This document shows positions 17,008 to 25,909 of a stretch of 64,000 bases of DNA, piece by piece (position 1 is the stretch's first letter; each line of letters opens with the position of its first letter). Position numbers and translations under genes: made by a program. The notes beneath the pieces are model-generated. The model searched no databases and was not told the DNA's origin. It worked only from the letters and a program-made list of their open reading frames with translations. Origin of the DNA: Ensifer adhaerens (GTDB taxonomy: Bacteria; Pseudomonadota; Alphaproteobacteria; Rhizobiales; Rhizobiaceae); contig NZ_CP083351.1 of assembly GCF_020035535.1 (NCBI RefSeq), positions 434,001 through 498,000 of the forward strand. The letters are read 5' to 3'.

Positions 17008-17882
17008 CATCGCGTCATCTTCAACGGCCCGCAATTGTCGTCGTCGGGGCGTCCCGGGGGATAGGCAGAGCGATAGCTGAACTTGCCGCACGAGATGGCG
17101 CGCCGGTAGTCCTCATTGCGCGATCCATCGAGGGTCTCCACGTCGTGGAATCCTCAATCAAACAGGCGGGCGGCCAAGCATTCAGCCTCTCGCTTGATCT
17201 TACATCTCGCGATGCTTCGACCAATCTTGAAGAGTTCCTCTCACACCAGGGGCTCGTCTGCGAAGTTCTTGTCAACAGCGCCGGCTTCGGCTTGCGAGGT
17301 GCGGCCACATCGTTGCCGATTGGCGACCAGGTGGGGATGATCGACGTCAATATGCGCGCTCTTGCTGAAATGACACTGCGCCTGCTACCGGGCATGGTCG
17401 AAAGACGTCGTGGGGGCGTCATCAACATGGCCTCAGTGGCCAGCTTTACCCCTGGCCCCTACATGGCGATGTATTATGCGAGCAAGGCGTTTGTGCGCTC
17501 CTTCTCAGAGGCCCTGTACCAGGAGACGCGAAAGACGGGGGTAACTGTGACCTGCGTGGCGCCGGGACCAGTGTCGACCGAATTCCTCGAAAAATCTGGA
17601 GCCAACAGGGCTGCGCTTTTCAAGGTATTACCGAAAGCCAGTCCCGATTATGTGGCAGCCGCCGCATGGCGCGGATTCAAAGCGGGCCGCCGGCTGGTTA
17701 TTCCCGGCGTTTCTGCAAAATTGGCGATCCTTATGGCTGGGATGCTTCCCTCCCAAGCGCTTCTGCCACTCATCGGTAAGCTGCAACTGCGGGGCAATGA
17801 CCCTTGCCCTTGTGGGTCCGGCAAGCAGCTCAAGCACTGTTGCCGCGCAGGTCCTCCCAAAGGTGGGACTGCATCAGTTTGA
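17004..17882 (+). CDS. Short-chain dehydrogenase fused to a C-terminal SEC-C zinc motif
   Basis: The first about 250 residues form a classical SDR: glycine motif VGASRGIG, NSAG near residue 92, a catalytic Ser in NMASVASF and YYASK. The C-terminus adds a SEC-C zinc-binding motif, with C268 and C270 in DPCPCGSGK and C279-C280 in KHCC. SEC-C is best known from the C-terminus of SecA, where it binds zinc and SecB. Its fusion to an SDR is uncommon. The gene overlaps the acyltransferase gene by ATGA and is the last of a three-gene operon. The substrate is unknown. Confidence 0.88.
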   Translation: MTSRHLQRPAIVVVGASRGIGRAIAELAARDGAPVVLIARSIEGLHVVESSIKQAGGQAFSLSLDLTSRDASTNLEEFLSHQGLVCEVLVNSAGFGLRGAATSLPIGDQVGMIDVNMRALAEMTLRLLPGMVERRRGGVINMASVASFTPGPYMAMYYASKAFVRSFSEALYQETRKTGVTVTCVAPGPVSTEFLEKSGANRAALFKVLPKASPDYVAAAAWRGFKAGRRLVIPGVSAKLAILMAGMLPSQALLPLIGKLQLRGNDPCPCGSGKQLKHCCRAGPPKGGTASV

Positions 17883-18329
17883 CCTACCCTTGGGCGTCGA
17901 ACGCGCCTCATGCTCACGCAGGTCCACTTCAAATTTCTGACGCGTCTTTGATCGCACTCTTATCTTTTCCGCCGTGCAAAAAGCTTGCCGCTGGGCGGTG
18001 CAACGAAACATGCCGGATGCGAATTGAACTTGATCGGACTCTTTGAACCGAACGTCTCAAGTTCATAGTGGCGCACTGAACAAGCCAGGAACGCATATTT
18101 TGCGGGGAAAGACCGTGATCCACTCGGCTTGTTGACGAGATCTGAACTACAAACGAACTCTGTTCATGAGCAGCGGTTCCCTTTGTCATTCTGGGCCGTG
18201 ATCGATTTCGATCAATGATTGGGACCAACACGGACGATCCTATAGCGATTCTCTTGGCTACAGGTGGACAATTATGCCCTTCCGTTTGGGGCCGTTCTTT
18301 TACCTGGAAGCAATCAGGAGGGTCAGGCA
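17883..18329. other. Intergenic region upstream of a small secreted protein
   Basis: About 450 bp without a supportable CDS. It contains an FNR/FixK-like half-conserved dyad at 18202-18215 and presumably the promoter of the gene at 18330. No terminator is evident after the SDR. Confidence 0.45.
18202..18215. promoter_or_regulatory. Possible FNR/FixK-like box
   Basis: TCGATTTCGATCAA differs from the FixK/FNR pattern TTGA-N6-TCAA by one base in the left arm. It lies 114 bp upstream of the start at 18330. One such match can occur by chance, so this is a weak call. Confidence 0.25.
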
Positions 18330-18587
18330 ATGGGCAAGCTGAAACCGCTGTATATAGCGCTATTGGCCGGGATGTTTCTGGCAACTGTACCGGGTGTATC
18401 GTGGTCGACCGATCAAGCACAGCAACGCCGCGCAGGGCGCGACGTCAGGCAAGAGACACGGCAGGGCGCGCGCGAGACGAAGCAAGATTGCCGTGCTGCC
18501 AATCAACAAAGCAACGCGGCATGTCGACAGGACAAGCGGCAGACCAAACAGACTGGTCGACAGACCGCTCGAGATATCAAGTACTGA
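18330..18587 (+). CDS. Small exported charged protein, 85 residues
   Basis: The protein has a signal peptide (LYIALLAGMFLATVPGVSWS) and a mature part of about 60 residues rich in Arg, Gln, Lys and Asp, with repeated R-Q/D-x units (RRAGRDVRQETRQGARETKQ) and two cysteines. The start follows CAGGAGGG by about 7 nt. No domain is recognised. A strong intrinsic terminator follows at 18682, so this is a single-gene transcript. A periplasmic stress or chaperone-like role is possible but not shown. Confidence 0.7.
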   Translation: MGKLKPLYIALLAGMFLATVPGVSWSTDQAQQRRAGRDVRQETRQGARETKQDCRAANQQSNAACRQDKRQTKQTGRQTARDIKY

Positions 18588-18681
18588 ATGTAGGCCGGAG
18601 GAGTAGGCGTTCCAAGGCCGGCTCTGGCCAACGTTGCCCAGAGAACGCGTCGATGCAAGCGTACTCTACGGCTACTGAAAA

Positions 18682-18713
18682 GCCCGCGTCCCAAGACGCG
18701 GGCCTTTCGTTTT
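18682..18713 (+). terminator. Intrinsic terminator
   Basis: A perfect 9-bp stem (GCCCGCGTC / GACGCGGGC) with a CCAA loop is followed by CTTTCGTTTT. It ends the small exported protein transcript. The rest of 18588-18911 holds no gene. Confidence 0.85.
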
Positions 18714-18911
18714 AGAGGACGTCAGTACCATTGTGCGTACGTGATCTTCGCCCACATAGTCGTCCGGGCGCCTTTGGCGCTTTCCGAGCTCCGGTTCAGT
18801 GAACTTCACCTGCACGCAGGGGGTAGGCAAAGATGTGGTCGGCGCCAATCGCTCTCGCGTTGATCGACTTCGAGCCTTCCGGGTTTTCCGATACCTCCTG
18901 ACGTGGGGTTT

Positions 18912-19892
18912 TCAATCGGGCACGACGTCCCATTTGTCGTCGGGATCGAAGCGATCGATGAAGGGCACGATCTCTTCGGTATTCGGCCCGAGATCGCGTT
19001 CGTAGACGATGCCCTGCTGGTTGACGACGAAGGTCTTGACGCCGGTCTCGGCATAGCTGACCGGCGAGGCGATCAGGGCAAAGCCGCCGATCATGTTGCC
19101 GTTGATGACGTAGTCGTACCGGCCGCCGGCGATGTTGTCGCCCTGTGACGTCAGGATGCGGAAACGGTAGCCGAAGTATCCTTGGCCGGCCTTCGCCTTT
19201 TCCAGTGCAGCTTCGCTGATCGCATCGCCGACCGGGCTTTCACCATCGCCCTGGTCAGCCGGCCAGTAGAGCCCGTCCGTCAGGCCCGGGCTGCTGATCA
19301 GCTTCTGGGCATATTCGAGCACGCCATCGCCATCGCGGTCCTTGGAGGCATATTCCCTCTGTGCGTCGACATAGGCCTGAACGGTGTCGATCGCCTGTAG
19401 TTCGTTCTCGCCGACGCGGCGATTGAGAATTTCCTCGAGCCCGACATAGGTGTCGAAGGCCCATTTGCCGTCTTCGCCCTTGGTGATCGGGAACGGCAGC
19501 GGCCAGAGCCGATCACCGATCTGGATGATCTCGCGCCCTTCGAGATCGCGCACGATGACATTGCGGGCTGCACCTTCGCGGATGAGCGCGAAAGTATCCA
19601 TCGCGCCTTCACCGGCTTTGAGCTTTTCCGCATTGAGCCCGAGAAGTTTTGCCAGACCGTCGAAATCATTGGCGGCGAGCTTCGCCTTGAATTCGTCGAC
19701 TGCCTTGGCCGGATCATCGAAGGCCGGAGGATCTTGGTCGGACGCATAGGCGTCGAGGCCGGCCGCCATTTGATCCATTGGTGCCTGCTCCGCCGGCGCC
19801 TTTGTCTGCGCGAAGGAAGTTTTGAGCGGTCCGGCGGCCAGGGTGAGGGCGATCGCCGTTCCAAGGAGAAGCGGATGAAAGAGCTTTGTCAT
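18912..19892 (-). CDS. DUF2950 family secreted protein, copy A
   Basis: This 326-residue exported protein has a signal peptide (LLLGTAIALTLAAGPLKTSF, cleavage near FAQ) followed by the DUF2950 fold, including RLWPLPFPITKGEDGKWAFD and the C-terminal KTFVVNQQGIVYERDLG. The molecular function of the family is unknown. It is encoded 18 bp after the DUF3300 gene, and the two families are often neighbours, so they probably act together in the envelope. It is nearly identical to the protein at 33581-34558. Confidence 0.9.
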   Translation of the reverse strand: MTKLFHPLLLGTAIALTLAAGPLKTSFAQTKAPAEQAPMDQMAAGLDAYASDQDPPAFDDPAKAVDEFKAKLAANDFDGLAKLLGLNAEKLKAGEGAMDTFALIREGAARNVIVRDLEGREIIQIGDRLWPLPFPITKGEDGKWAFDTYVGLEEILNRRVGENELQAIDTVQAYVDAQREYASKDRDGDGVLEYAQKLISSPGLTDGLYWPADQGDGESPVGDAISEAALEKAKAGQGYFGYRFRILTSQGDNIAGGRYDYVINGNMIGGFALIASPVSYAETGVKTFVVNQQGIVYERDLGPNTEEIVPFIDRFDPDDKWDVVPD

Positions 19893-19910
19893 GGTCGTTC
19901 TCCTATCTGA

Positions 19911-21275
19911 CTATCGTCTGCCGCCGCCGCCGCGCCCACCGCCGCCGCCACCGCGTTGGATTGGAGGTTTGCCGCCGCCGCGGGTTGCTTGTGGCCGCCC
20001 GCCGCCACGCTGGCCGCCACCCATGCTCTGTCCACCGCGCTGTGACGAGTTAACCTCGCGACGGCCGGAATTGACGGTGCCGAGCCCCGACGGGTTCGCG
20101 GGTCGGTTCTCGGCCTTGCCGCCCATCTTCGGCTTGCCCGCGGGTCGGTTTGCCGGGGTCTGTTTTGCTTGCGGACGGTTGGTGCCTGCCTTGGCGTCAC
20201 CGGCCTTCGGTCTTGTCGCCTGGCCATCGGCGGGACGGGTCGCTGGCCGCTGCTGCGCCTTCAGCCCATCAAGGGTGTTCTTGCGCACGTCCTTGATCTG
20301 GCCCGCGCTGCCACCGGTAGGCCCTGCGTTCGGGCGATCGCGGTTGATCTCGTTGGCGCGGTTGCGCAGGTTGTTGTTGCCGTCCGCCTTGATATTGTTC
20401 TTGACGTTGGTCCGGTCGAACTTCTGAAACTGAGTGCTGTCGAGCTTGATCTTGCTGCGGTCGACGTTCTTCCAGTCGACGTCGTTCCACTTGACCTTGC
20501 CATTGATGTTGTTGAAGCAATTGTTGCAGTCGATGTCGACATCGCCGCCATTCCAGCGGCCGCCCCACACACCCCAATCGTCCCAGTCGACGATCGCCGC
20601 AAAGGCCGCACCCGTCACCGCACCTGCAAAGAAGGTCGCGCCCGGATACCAATAGGCGGGAGAGGGCTCTTCATAGTAACTGATCGGCGCCGGCGCATAG
20701 TTGGGCTGATACAGCATCTCCGGCGGATACTGCGGCACGTAGATCGTTTCCGGGTTCGCCGCCTGGATGACGACATTGTCGCCTTCCTGGACCACCGTCA
20801 CTTTGTCGTCGGACTTGATGATGTTCTTGGCGACTGCCTCGTCGCGCAGTTGCTGTATCGCGACCAGCACGTCTTTCTGCTGATTGGCGATCGCATCGCC
20901 GAAGGACTGCGTCCAGTCGAGGTCTTCGGCCATCATCTTGACGATCTGGGGATAGTTGAGCAGCGAGATGACGCTGCCGTCCCAATCGTCCTTCGGTTTC
21001 GTGTCGGGCTTCTTCTGGCGGCCCTCAAGGAACCGTTCCGCCTCGACGATCTGCAGCGGATAGAGAGCGGCCGCGGAAATCAGCGCCACCAGCTCGTCGG
21101 GATAGAGCGCGATGCGGGCAATCAGGATCTCGAGTTCGTCGTCGGTGAGCGGTTCCGGCGCCGTTTGCTGCTCGGCCGCCGGCGCGCCTGCCGACTGCTG
21201 CGCGAACACCGGGTTCATGGATGATGAGAGCATCATGGCAACAGCGCTGCCAAGCACGATTATTGTCTTCCGCAC
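19911..21275 (-). CDS. DUF3300 family secreted protein, copy A
   Basis: This 454-residue exported protein (E. coli YacH is a family member) has a signal peptide (IIVLGSAVAMMLSSSMNPVFA) and a helical DUF3300 region with LIARIALYPDELVALISAAA. A PETIYVPQYPPEMLYQPNYA segment and an Asn/Trp-rich section follow, then a low-complexity Arg/Gly/Pro tail ending in RGG repeats. The start is GTG 21275, placed 6 nt after GGAGGTGA. In the paralog the aligned codon one position upstream is ATG, but here it is ATA, so this copy has lost the ATG. Function is unknown. Confidence 0.88.
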   Translation of the reverse strand: MRKTIIVLGSAVAMMLSSSMNPVFAQQSAGAPAAEQQTAPEPLTDDELEILIARIALYPDELVALISAAALYPLQIVEAERFLEGRQKKPDTKPKDDWDGSVISLLNYPQIVKMMAEDLDWTQSFGDAIANQQKDVLVAIQQLRDEAVAKNIIKSDDKVTVVQEGDNVVIQAANPETIYVPQYPPEMLYQPNYAPAPISYYEEPSPAYWYPGATFFAGAVTGAAFAAIVDWDDWGVWGGRWNGGDVDIDCNNCFNNINGKVKWNDVDWKNVDRSKIKLDSTQFQKFDRTNVKNNIKADGNNNLRNRANEINRDRPNAGPTGGSAGQIKDVRKNTLDGLKAQQRPATRPADGQATRPKAGDAKAGTNRPQAKQTPANRPAGKPKMGGKAENRPANPSGLGTVNSGRREVNSSQRGGQSMGGGQRGGGRPQATRGGGKPPIQRGGGGGGRGGGGRR

Positions 21276-21738
21276 TATGATCACCTCCAAGGGTAAAGAC
21301 GGAAAGGGTCGCCCGAAATACTGGTCTCCTTGGGATGCCGGTAAAGCGGCTCGGTGTGTATTGGCTGGGCAGCAGAGCGAGCGCCATCGCCAGCGCCTAT
21401 CTGAACCAACTTCATGACAACCAACCGCCGCATGGCTTCCCCAAGGTCACTCCGAACGGACATTAAGCGGAATATGTCGGCTTGCTGAAGAACGTAACAG
21501 TTACATTGTGCACGGCCGTGCGATTGCTGGCGGTTTCACCGCCGAGAACATTGTCTTCAACTCCTGATCGGGAGGGCTCGACATCTCGAGTGCCCGGGAC
21601 TGGCGGGAAGGCTGAAACGACTTCGAAAGCTAAGGTTACGTCACCAGCAAGCGTGCTAGGTGCTAGGTAAATTTCAAGCCGAGATCGCGCTATGCGGGCG
21701 CCGAAGAGGTGCTTGTGGTCGCCTTTGACAGGCGGAGG
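21276..21738. other. Regulatory region between DUF3300 copy A and the MarC remnant
   Basis: It contains the GTAAC-A-GTTAC palindrome and a putative -10 (ATATTC on the minus strand, 21475-21470). No supportable CDS lies here. Confidence 0.5.
21491..21508 (-). promoter_or_regulatory. Palindromic operator/promoter element, copy 1
   Basis: The core GTAAC-A-GTTAC at 21494-21504 is part of the minus-strand sequence AATGTAACTGTTACG, found four times in this window. It lies 219 bp upstream of DUF3300 copy A. On the minus strand ATATTC follows the palindrome by exactly 18 nt, as it does in copy 3, so the palindrome may overlap the -35 region. Confidence 0.7.
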
Positions 21739-22540
21739 TCACCATTCGATCAAACTCAAACTATGCAGAATGATCTGAAGTCCAAGGGCCGCCTGCGTGA
21801 CACCGAGCACGACCGCCAATACCTGGAGGGAGGTTCCTACCCATTTCAAGATGGTGTCCGCGAACGTCATCGCGAGCCAATCCAGTAACAGGATTAGGAG
21901 CACGATGGCGGCGACGATAAAGCCTTCCGCCTGGCGATCGCCGGCCAGGGTCGTAAAAACGATCACGGCAGCGATACCATAGGGAGGGACGATGATTGGA
22001 AAGGCTAGTGGCGCAAGGGCAAGCCTCTGGTCTTGTGGTCGGCCCACCGCGAGGGTGTGCTCGGTCTGGTTCGCGGATTGCTGCAAGATCGTTCGAAGAG
22101 CCACGAGAAACAGGATGATGCCCCCAGTCATGGCCAGGACCGGCAAGGAAATTTCAAAGTTCTCCAACATTGTGCGCCCAAGCAAGCCGGCGATAGCCAG
22201 GGCACCGGCCGAGAAGAGGATGGCCCTCCCAGCCGGCGGTGATGCTTACAAAGGGTACCAATATCTTGATGGGGCCGAGCATAAGAAAAAGCATCAAGAA
22301 CATTTTTCGCGGGCCAAACTCGACGTCCGGCATACCCGCAGCGTTCAGCGGTTGGGCGAGGGACTGCTCGGCAAAACTGCTTGCGATTATCACGAGTGTG
22401 ATGGTCAAGCCGATAGAATGCCCAGTTCGACGCCATTTTGATTTTTCAAATGCGCCAGGCTTACCGTTCCCGCTGGCGCGTAGCGATATGAGCGTGCGTA
22501 TGAGGTTTGGACATGCCGTCATTTGCCAGTCCCCGATCAC
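21739..22540 (-). pseudogene. MarC-family membrane protein, frameshifted
   Basis: Two overlapping frames together make one MarC/NAAT-type multi-spanning membrane protein. The N-terminal part is in the frame ending near 22215 (KMFLMLFLMLGPIKILVPFV). The C-terminal part is in another frame (RAILFSAGALAIAGLLGRTM, ISLPVLAMTGGIILFLVAL, PLAFPIIVPPYGIAAV). They should join near 22210-22240. The short charged loop that normally precedes the third membrane segment also seems to be missing, so this looks like a small deletion rather than a one-base error. MarC proteins were once linked to multidrug resistance; their function is unknown. Confidence 0.75.
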
Positions 22541-22907
22541 TCCAGAGCCATGGATGTCCTGACCAATTTTCTACCGGCGCTGCCGCGCACCAGGTTCGCC
22601 AATAGGGCCAAGCCGCGTCAAATGGAGCCCTGCGTTGCGGGCGCGCGTGGGTGACTGCCGTCTCAGCGTCTCAGTTGCCGCTCTCGTCAGAGGCCGGTCG
22701 GCCGCTTGGGTAACAACTTCGGCGTCAATCGTAGACAACAAACCCTTGTTCGCTCCGGGAATGCGCAGCCGTATCGGCTCTCAACTCGAAAAGACCAATT
22801 CCCTCGCCCGTTCAGTACGGGTGATTTGCCTTTTTGGGAGCCTGCCACAGATTTCTAATATTCCATACGTCGCAAATCTAACTGCGCAGAAGTTGTTGAG
22901 AGCACAC
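22541..22907. other. Intergenic region without a recognised gene
   Basis: This separates the MarC remnant from the DUF2721 gene. The plus-strand frame open through it has no natural-looking sequence before the DUF2721 start. No dyad stands out. Confidence 0.4.
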
Positions 22908-23360
22908 ATGCAAACACCAGCAATCGTCTCCGATCTTGCCTCTATTGTCCAAACCGCGCTGGCGCCGGTTTTTCTCCTTGCCGGCACGGCAGGTTTCGTC
23001 GGTGTCTACGAGATTCGTCTTGGCCGGGTTTCGGATCGGGTCAACGCGATACAGGAGAAGCGTGAACGGGGGGAAGCTCGACGCACGCAGCTGGACTATC
23101 TGCGCCGGCGTACGCTTGCCCTGGAGATAGCGGTCGCCCTCGGGACATTCGCCGCGATCTGTACTGGTTGGGCTATCCTCAATCTGCTAGCCGGTGCGCT
23201 CCAGTTCGGGTTCCGTGAAGAAAATCTCTTCTGGTTCTTCGGCGGCGCGATCTTGTCGCTCATCGGATCGCTTGTGGCATTCCTTGTTGAGATGTTTATC
23301 GCCGGGCGCAGCATGTTGCGCCAGATACGGATGGACGAGGCGACTCCAGAACGCGACTGA
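22908..23360 (+). CDS. DUF2721 family membrane protein
   Basis: This 150-residue protein has three hydrophobic segments (about residues 10-32, 67-95 and 105-130) with a charged loop (RLGRVSDRVNAIQEKRERGE) after the first, the layout of DUF2721 proteins. The ATG at 22908 is chosen because the frame upstream has no family similarity and the first membrane segment starts right after it. Function of the family is unknown. It is followed by a remnant of a DUF3300 gene on the other strand. Confidence 0.85.
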   Translation: MQTPAIVSDLASIVQTALAPVFLLAGTAGFVGVYEIRLGRVSDRVNAIQEKRERGEARRTQLDYLRRRTLALEIAVALGTFAAICTGWAILNLLAGALQFGFREENLFWFFGGAILSLIGSLVAFLVEMFIAGRSMLRQIRMDEATPERD

Positions 23361-23430
23361 CTGCCATTGGAGCAGGACTTGCCGAAGGTCCGGAGATAAA
23401 ACGCCTTCCAGACCAATCCGCCCAAATCAA

Positions 23431-23682
23431 TCACATGAAACCCAAAGTTCCCGTGAGAAATCCAATCGGGCTCGCACGCCCTTCAACATGGGACCGATAG
23501 TGGCTGGACGGCAGGGCGGCAGCGGGCGCGCGGCAGGCAGGGTTGCCGGCCGGGAGAAAGTTGAATTGCCATCCCTTGATTTTGCGACTTGCGCGGTTTC
23601 GCTGGGCCATGACCGCGGTGATGGGCGTTGAAATCAGCATCGTCACTGCGCTGCCAAGCGCGATGAACGTTTTCCGGATCAT
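23431..23682 (-). pseudogene. Truncated third copy of the DUF3300 gene start
   Basis: Reading from ATG 23682, the first about 27 residues (IRKTFIALGSAVTMLISTPI, then TAVMAQ) match the signal peptides of the two DUF3300 proteins. The following about 55 residues do not resemble DUF3300 and look non-native. The GTAAC-A-GTTAC palindrome lies 152 bp upstream, as at the intact copies. It is either a remnant of a third DUF3300 unit or a short secreted peptide built on its leader. Confidence 0.55.
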
Positions 23683-23830
23683 GATTTGCCCCCAAGTACA
23701 GAGGGGTACTGATTCCCTTAAAGAAATTGAACTCACCTCTGCCTCCATTACCGCGGCAGGGCGAGAGGGCAAGTACGATACAATATTTTGCTTGGGTCAA
23801 TTATGGGCCGATGCGTTGCTCCAGGGAAGA

Positions 23831-23848
23831 TACGTAACAGTTACATTG
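23831..23848. promoter_or_regulatory. Palindromic operator/promoter element, copy 2
   Basis: The core is GTAAC-A-GTTAC at 23834-23844, in the same orientation as the other copies. It is 152 bp upstream of the DUF3300 remnant on the minus strand and 124 bp upstream of the antiporter start at 23968 on the plus strand. The putative -10 seen at copies 1 and 3 is not conserved here. Confidence 0.6.
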
Positions 23849-23967
23849 TCGTGCTTTCGCATGATTGCTGTTGCTTCTTTGAAAGGTGCTGGGCATCATC
23901 ACGTTCAAATAGTGATTAGCTTCAGTCGGCTATCGAATCCAAGGTCCGAGTAATGGGGGGAGGCAGT

Positions 23968-25659
23968 ATGATTGACTGGTTCGTAAGCACGCTTCGCACG
24001 TATCCTGAGATTGCAATATTTCTCTCCCTGGCACTTGGTTACTACTTCGGCTCGTTTACGTACAAGGGCCTCGGCCTTGGCGCGGTAACGGCCACGCTGG
24101 TTGCTGCCGTCATCATCGGACAGATCGGGATTACGATTTCGCCGCCTCTCAAGGCCACGTTCTTTCTGATGTTCCTGTTTGCGATCGGCTACGGCGTCGG
24201 TCCGCAATTCGTGCGAGGTATCGCCAAGGATGGCATCCCGCAGGCGTTGTTCGCAGTCGTGGTCTGCATATTTTGCCTTGGCGCGCCTTTCGTCGCGGCC
24301 AAAGTGGCCGGTTACGATGTCGGTTCCGCACTGGGGCTCTATGCGGGATCGCAGACCATCTCCGCGTCGATGGGCTTGGGAACGGACGCCATCAATCGTC
24401 TCGGCCTTGCGCCCGAGGAGACAAAGCGATTGCTGGATGCGATGCCGGTCGCCTATGCAGTCACCTATATTTTCGGCACCGTGGGATCGGCTATCGTTCT
24501 AGCCCTTTTTGGACCGGCGCTGCTGGGTATCGACCTGGAGGCTGAGTGCAAGCGCTACGAGGCGGAGCAGGGCGGCAAGAAGGAGGCGGGCGGCGCTGGA
24601 ACAGCCTGGCATCATTACGAGTTGCGCGCCTATCGCGTTCGTGCGGATGGCCCTGTCGTCGGCAAGACGGTACGAGAGGCCGAATCCCTCATCCCCGAGC
24701 AGCGCGTGTTCATCGAGCGGATCCGGCGGGGATCTAAGATCGAAGAAGCGACAGCGGATATGGTGGTTCAGGCGGGTGACGTCGTTGCCGTTGCCGGCCG
24801 CCGTGACGTGCTGGTGGGCCTGATCGGTCAGACTGCAGAAGAGGTCGACGACCGCGAACTGTTGGCGGTGCCCATCGAGGGCGTCGACGTCCTGGTGACT
24901 GCCAAGGAAGCCAATGGAAAGACGCTGGCCGAACTGGCGCAGTGGCCGACTTCTCGCGGTGTGTTCCTGCGGCGGATCGCCCGTGGCGCAACGGCGACTG
25001 AAATCCCCATTCTTCCGAACACGGAGATCCATCGCGGTGACATCCTGACGATTGTCGGACGGACGCAGGATACTTCCGCAGCCGCGAAGGCGCTCGGTGT
25101 TGCCGACCGCCCGACCGACGTCGCGGATGTTGCGTTTATTGGTGCAGCGATTGCGATCGGTGGCCTGCTCGGTGCGCTCGTATACAAGGTGGGCGATGTG
25201 CCGTTTACCTTGTCCACGTCCGGGGGCGCGTTGATCTCCGGGCTTTTCTTCGGCTGGTTGCGCTCAGTGCGCCCGAAATTCGGCCGGATACCGACATCGA
25301 CCGTCTGGTTCATGAATTCGGTCGGTCTGAACGTCTTCATCGCGGTGGTCGGCATCTCCTCCGGCCCAGGTTTTGTCGCCGGCCTGCAGCAGCTTGGCTT
25401 CAGCCTGTTCCTTTGGGGGATATTCGCAACGACCGTGCCCCTCGTGCTGGCAATGTATGTCGGAAAGTATGTGTTCCGGTTTCACCCCGCCATTTTGCTG
25501 GGATGCTGCTCGGGCGCACGCACGACGACAGCCTCGCTTGGGATGATCAATGATCGCGCCAAGAGCCAGATCCCTGGGCTCGGCTACACCGTGACCTATG
25601 CCGTCGGCAACACGCTTCTGACGATCTGGGGCATGGTGCTCGTCATGATGATGACCTAG
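23968..25659 (+). CDS. AspT/YidE-type amino acid antiporter (AAE family), first paralog
   Basis: This 563-residue inner-membrane protein has the AAE layout: about five N-terminal membrane segments, a cytoplasmic middle with two TrkA-C (RCK_C) domains (about residues 215-285 and 300-375), and about five C-terminal segments. Conserved glycine-rich parts include [15 protein letters not shown] and [13 protein letters not shown]. AspT of Tetragenococcus exchanges aspartate for alanine, coupled to decarboxylation. The ATG at 23968 is preferred to 23953 because GGGGGAGG lies between them. It precedes an amino-acid decarboxylase gene, and a second AspT-type paralog follows that gene, suggesting substrate/product exchange. 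Confidence 0.88.
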   Translation: MIDWFVSTLRTYPEIAIFLSLALGYYFGSFTYKGLGLGAVTATLVAAVIIGQIGITISPPLKATFFLMFLFAIGYGVGPQFVRGIAKDGIPQALFAVVVCIFCLGAPFVAAKVAGYDVGSALGLYAGSQTISASMGLGTDAINRLGLAPEETKRLLDAMPVAYAVTYIFGTVGSAIVLALFGPALLGIDLEAECKRYEAEQGGKKEAGGAGTAWHHYELRAYRVRADGPVVGKTVREAESLIPEQRVFIERIRRGSKIEEATADMVVQAGDVVAVAGRRDVLVGLIGQTAEEVDDRELLAVPIEGVDVLVTAKEANGKTLAELAQWPTSRGVFLRRIARGATATEIPILPNTEIHRGDILTIVGRTQDTSAAAKALGVADRPTDVADVAFIGAAIAIGGLLGALVYKVGDVPFTLSTSGGALISGLFFGWLRSVRPKFGRIPTSTVWFMNSVGLNVFIAVVGISSGPGFVAGLQQLGFSLFLWGIFATTVPLVLAMYVGKYVFRFHPAILLGCCSGARTTTASLGMINDRAKSQIPGLGYTVTYAVGNTLLTIWGMVLVMMMT

Positions 25660-25676
25660 TCATTTTCGGTTTGAAT

Positions 25677-25703
25677 GGCGGCGCTTCGGCGCCGCATCTC
25701 TTT
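25677..25703 (+). terminator. Probable intrinsic terminator after first antiporter
   Basis: A 7-bp GC stem (GCGGCGC / GCGCCGC) with a TTCG tetraloop is followed by ATCTCTTT. It starts 18 bp after the antiporter stop and suggests that the decarboxylase has its own promoter. Confidence 0.6.
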
Positions 25704-25835
25704 GCGAAGAACCGCTCCTTTCCGAAGATGCGGCCTCGTCTTGGACACCCATGGTGAGTTGTTCGAAGCTTTTACCGGCAGAAGCCGTGACCGGGTTTCG
25801 AAATTGGTTCGTCTTATTTTTTTGCGTCCATCATA

Positions 25836-25878
25836 GCCGCGGCCACTGAGAAAGAACTGCAGATCAGTGGCCGCTGGC
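25836..25878 (+). promoter_or_regulatory. Large leader hairpin upstream of the decarboxylase
   Basis: GCGGCCACTGA at 25839-25849 pairs perfectly with TCAGTGGCCGC at 25864-25874 around a 14-nt loop, and GCC/GGC extends the stem past a one-base bulge. It ends 31 bp before the ATG and is not followed by a U-tract. It could be a 5'-UTR control element or a protein-binding dyad. Confidence 0.5.
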
Positions 25879-25909
25879 AGCCCATATAAAACTGAGTTGG
25901 GAGCGCGCT

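Larger units (their letters stand above)
18912..21510 (-). repeat. Segmental duplication copy A (DUF3300-DUF2950 unit plus promoter palindrome)
   Basis: This unit is repeated at 33581-36140 in the same orientation: palindromic upstream element, DUF3300 gene, short gap, DUF2950 gene. The two DUF2950 proteins differ at about 18 positions and one single-residue gap by eye. The DUF3300 proteins are also very similar through the globular part and diverge in the low-complexity tail. Confidence 0.9.
23361..23967. other. Intergenic region with DUF3300 remnant and palindrome copy 2
   Basis: About 600 bp with no intact long gene. It holds a minus-strand DUF3300-like signal-peptide remnant (to 23682), the palindrome at 23834-23844, and the upstream region of the first antiporter gene. 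Confidence 0.5.
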
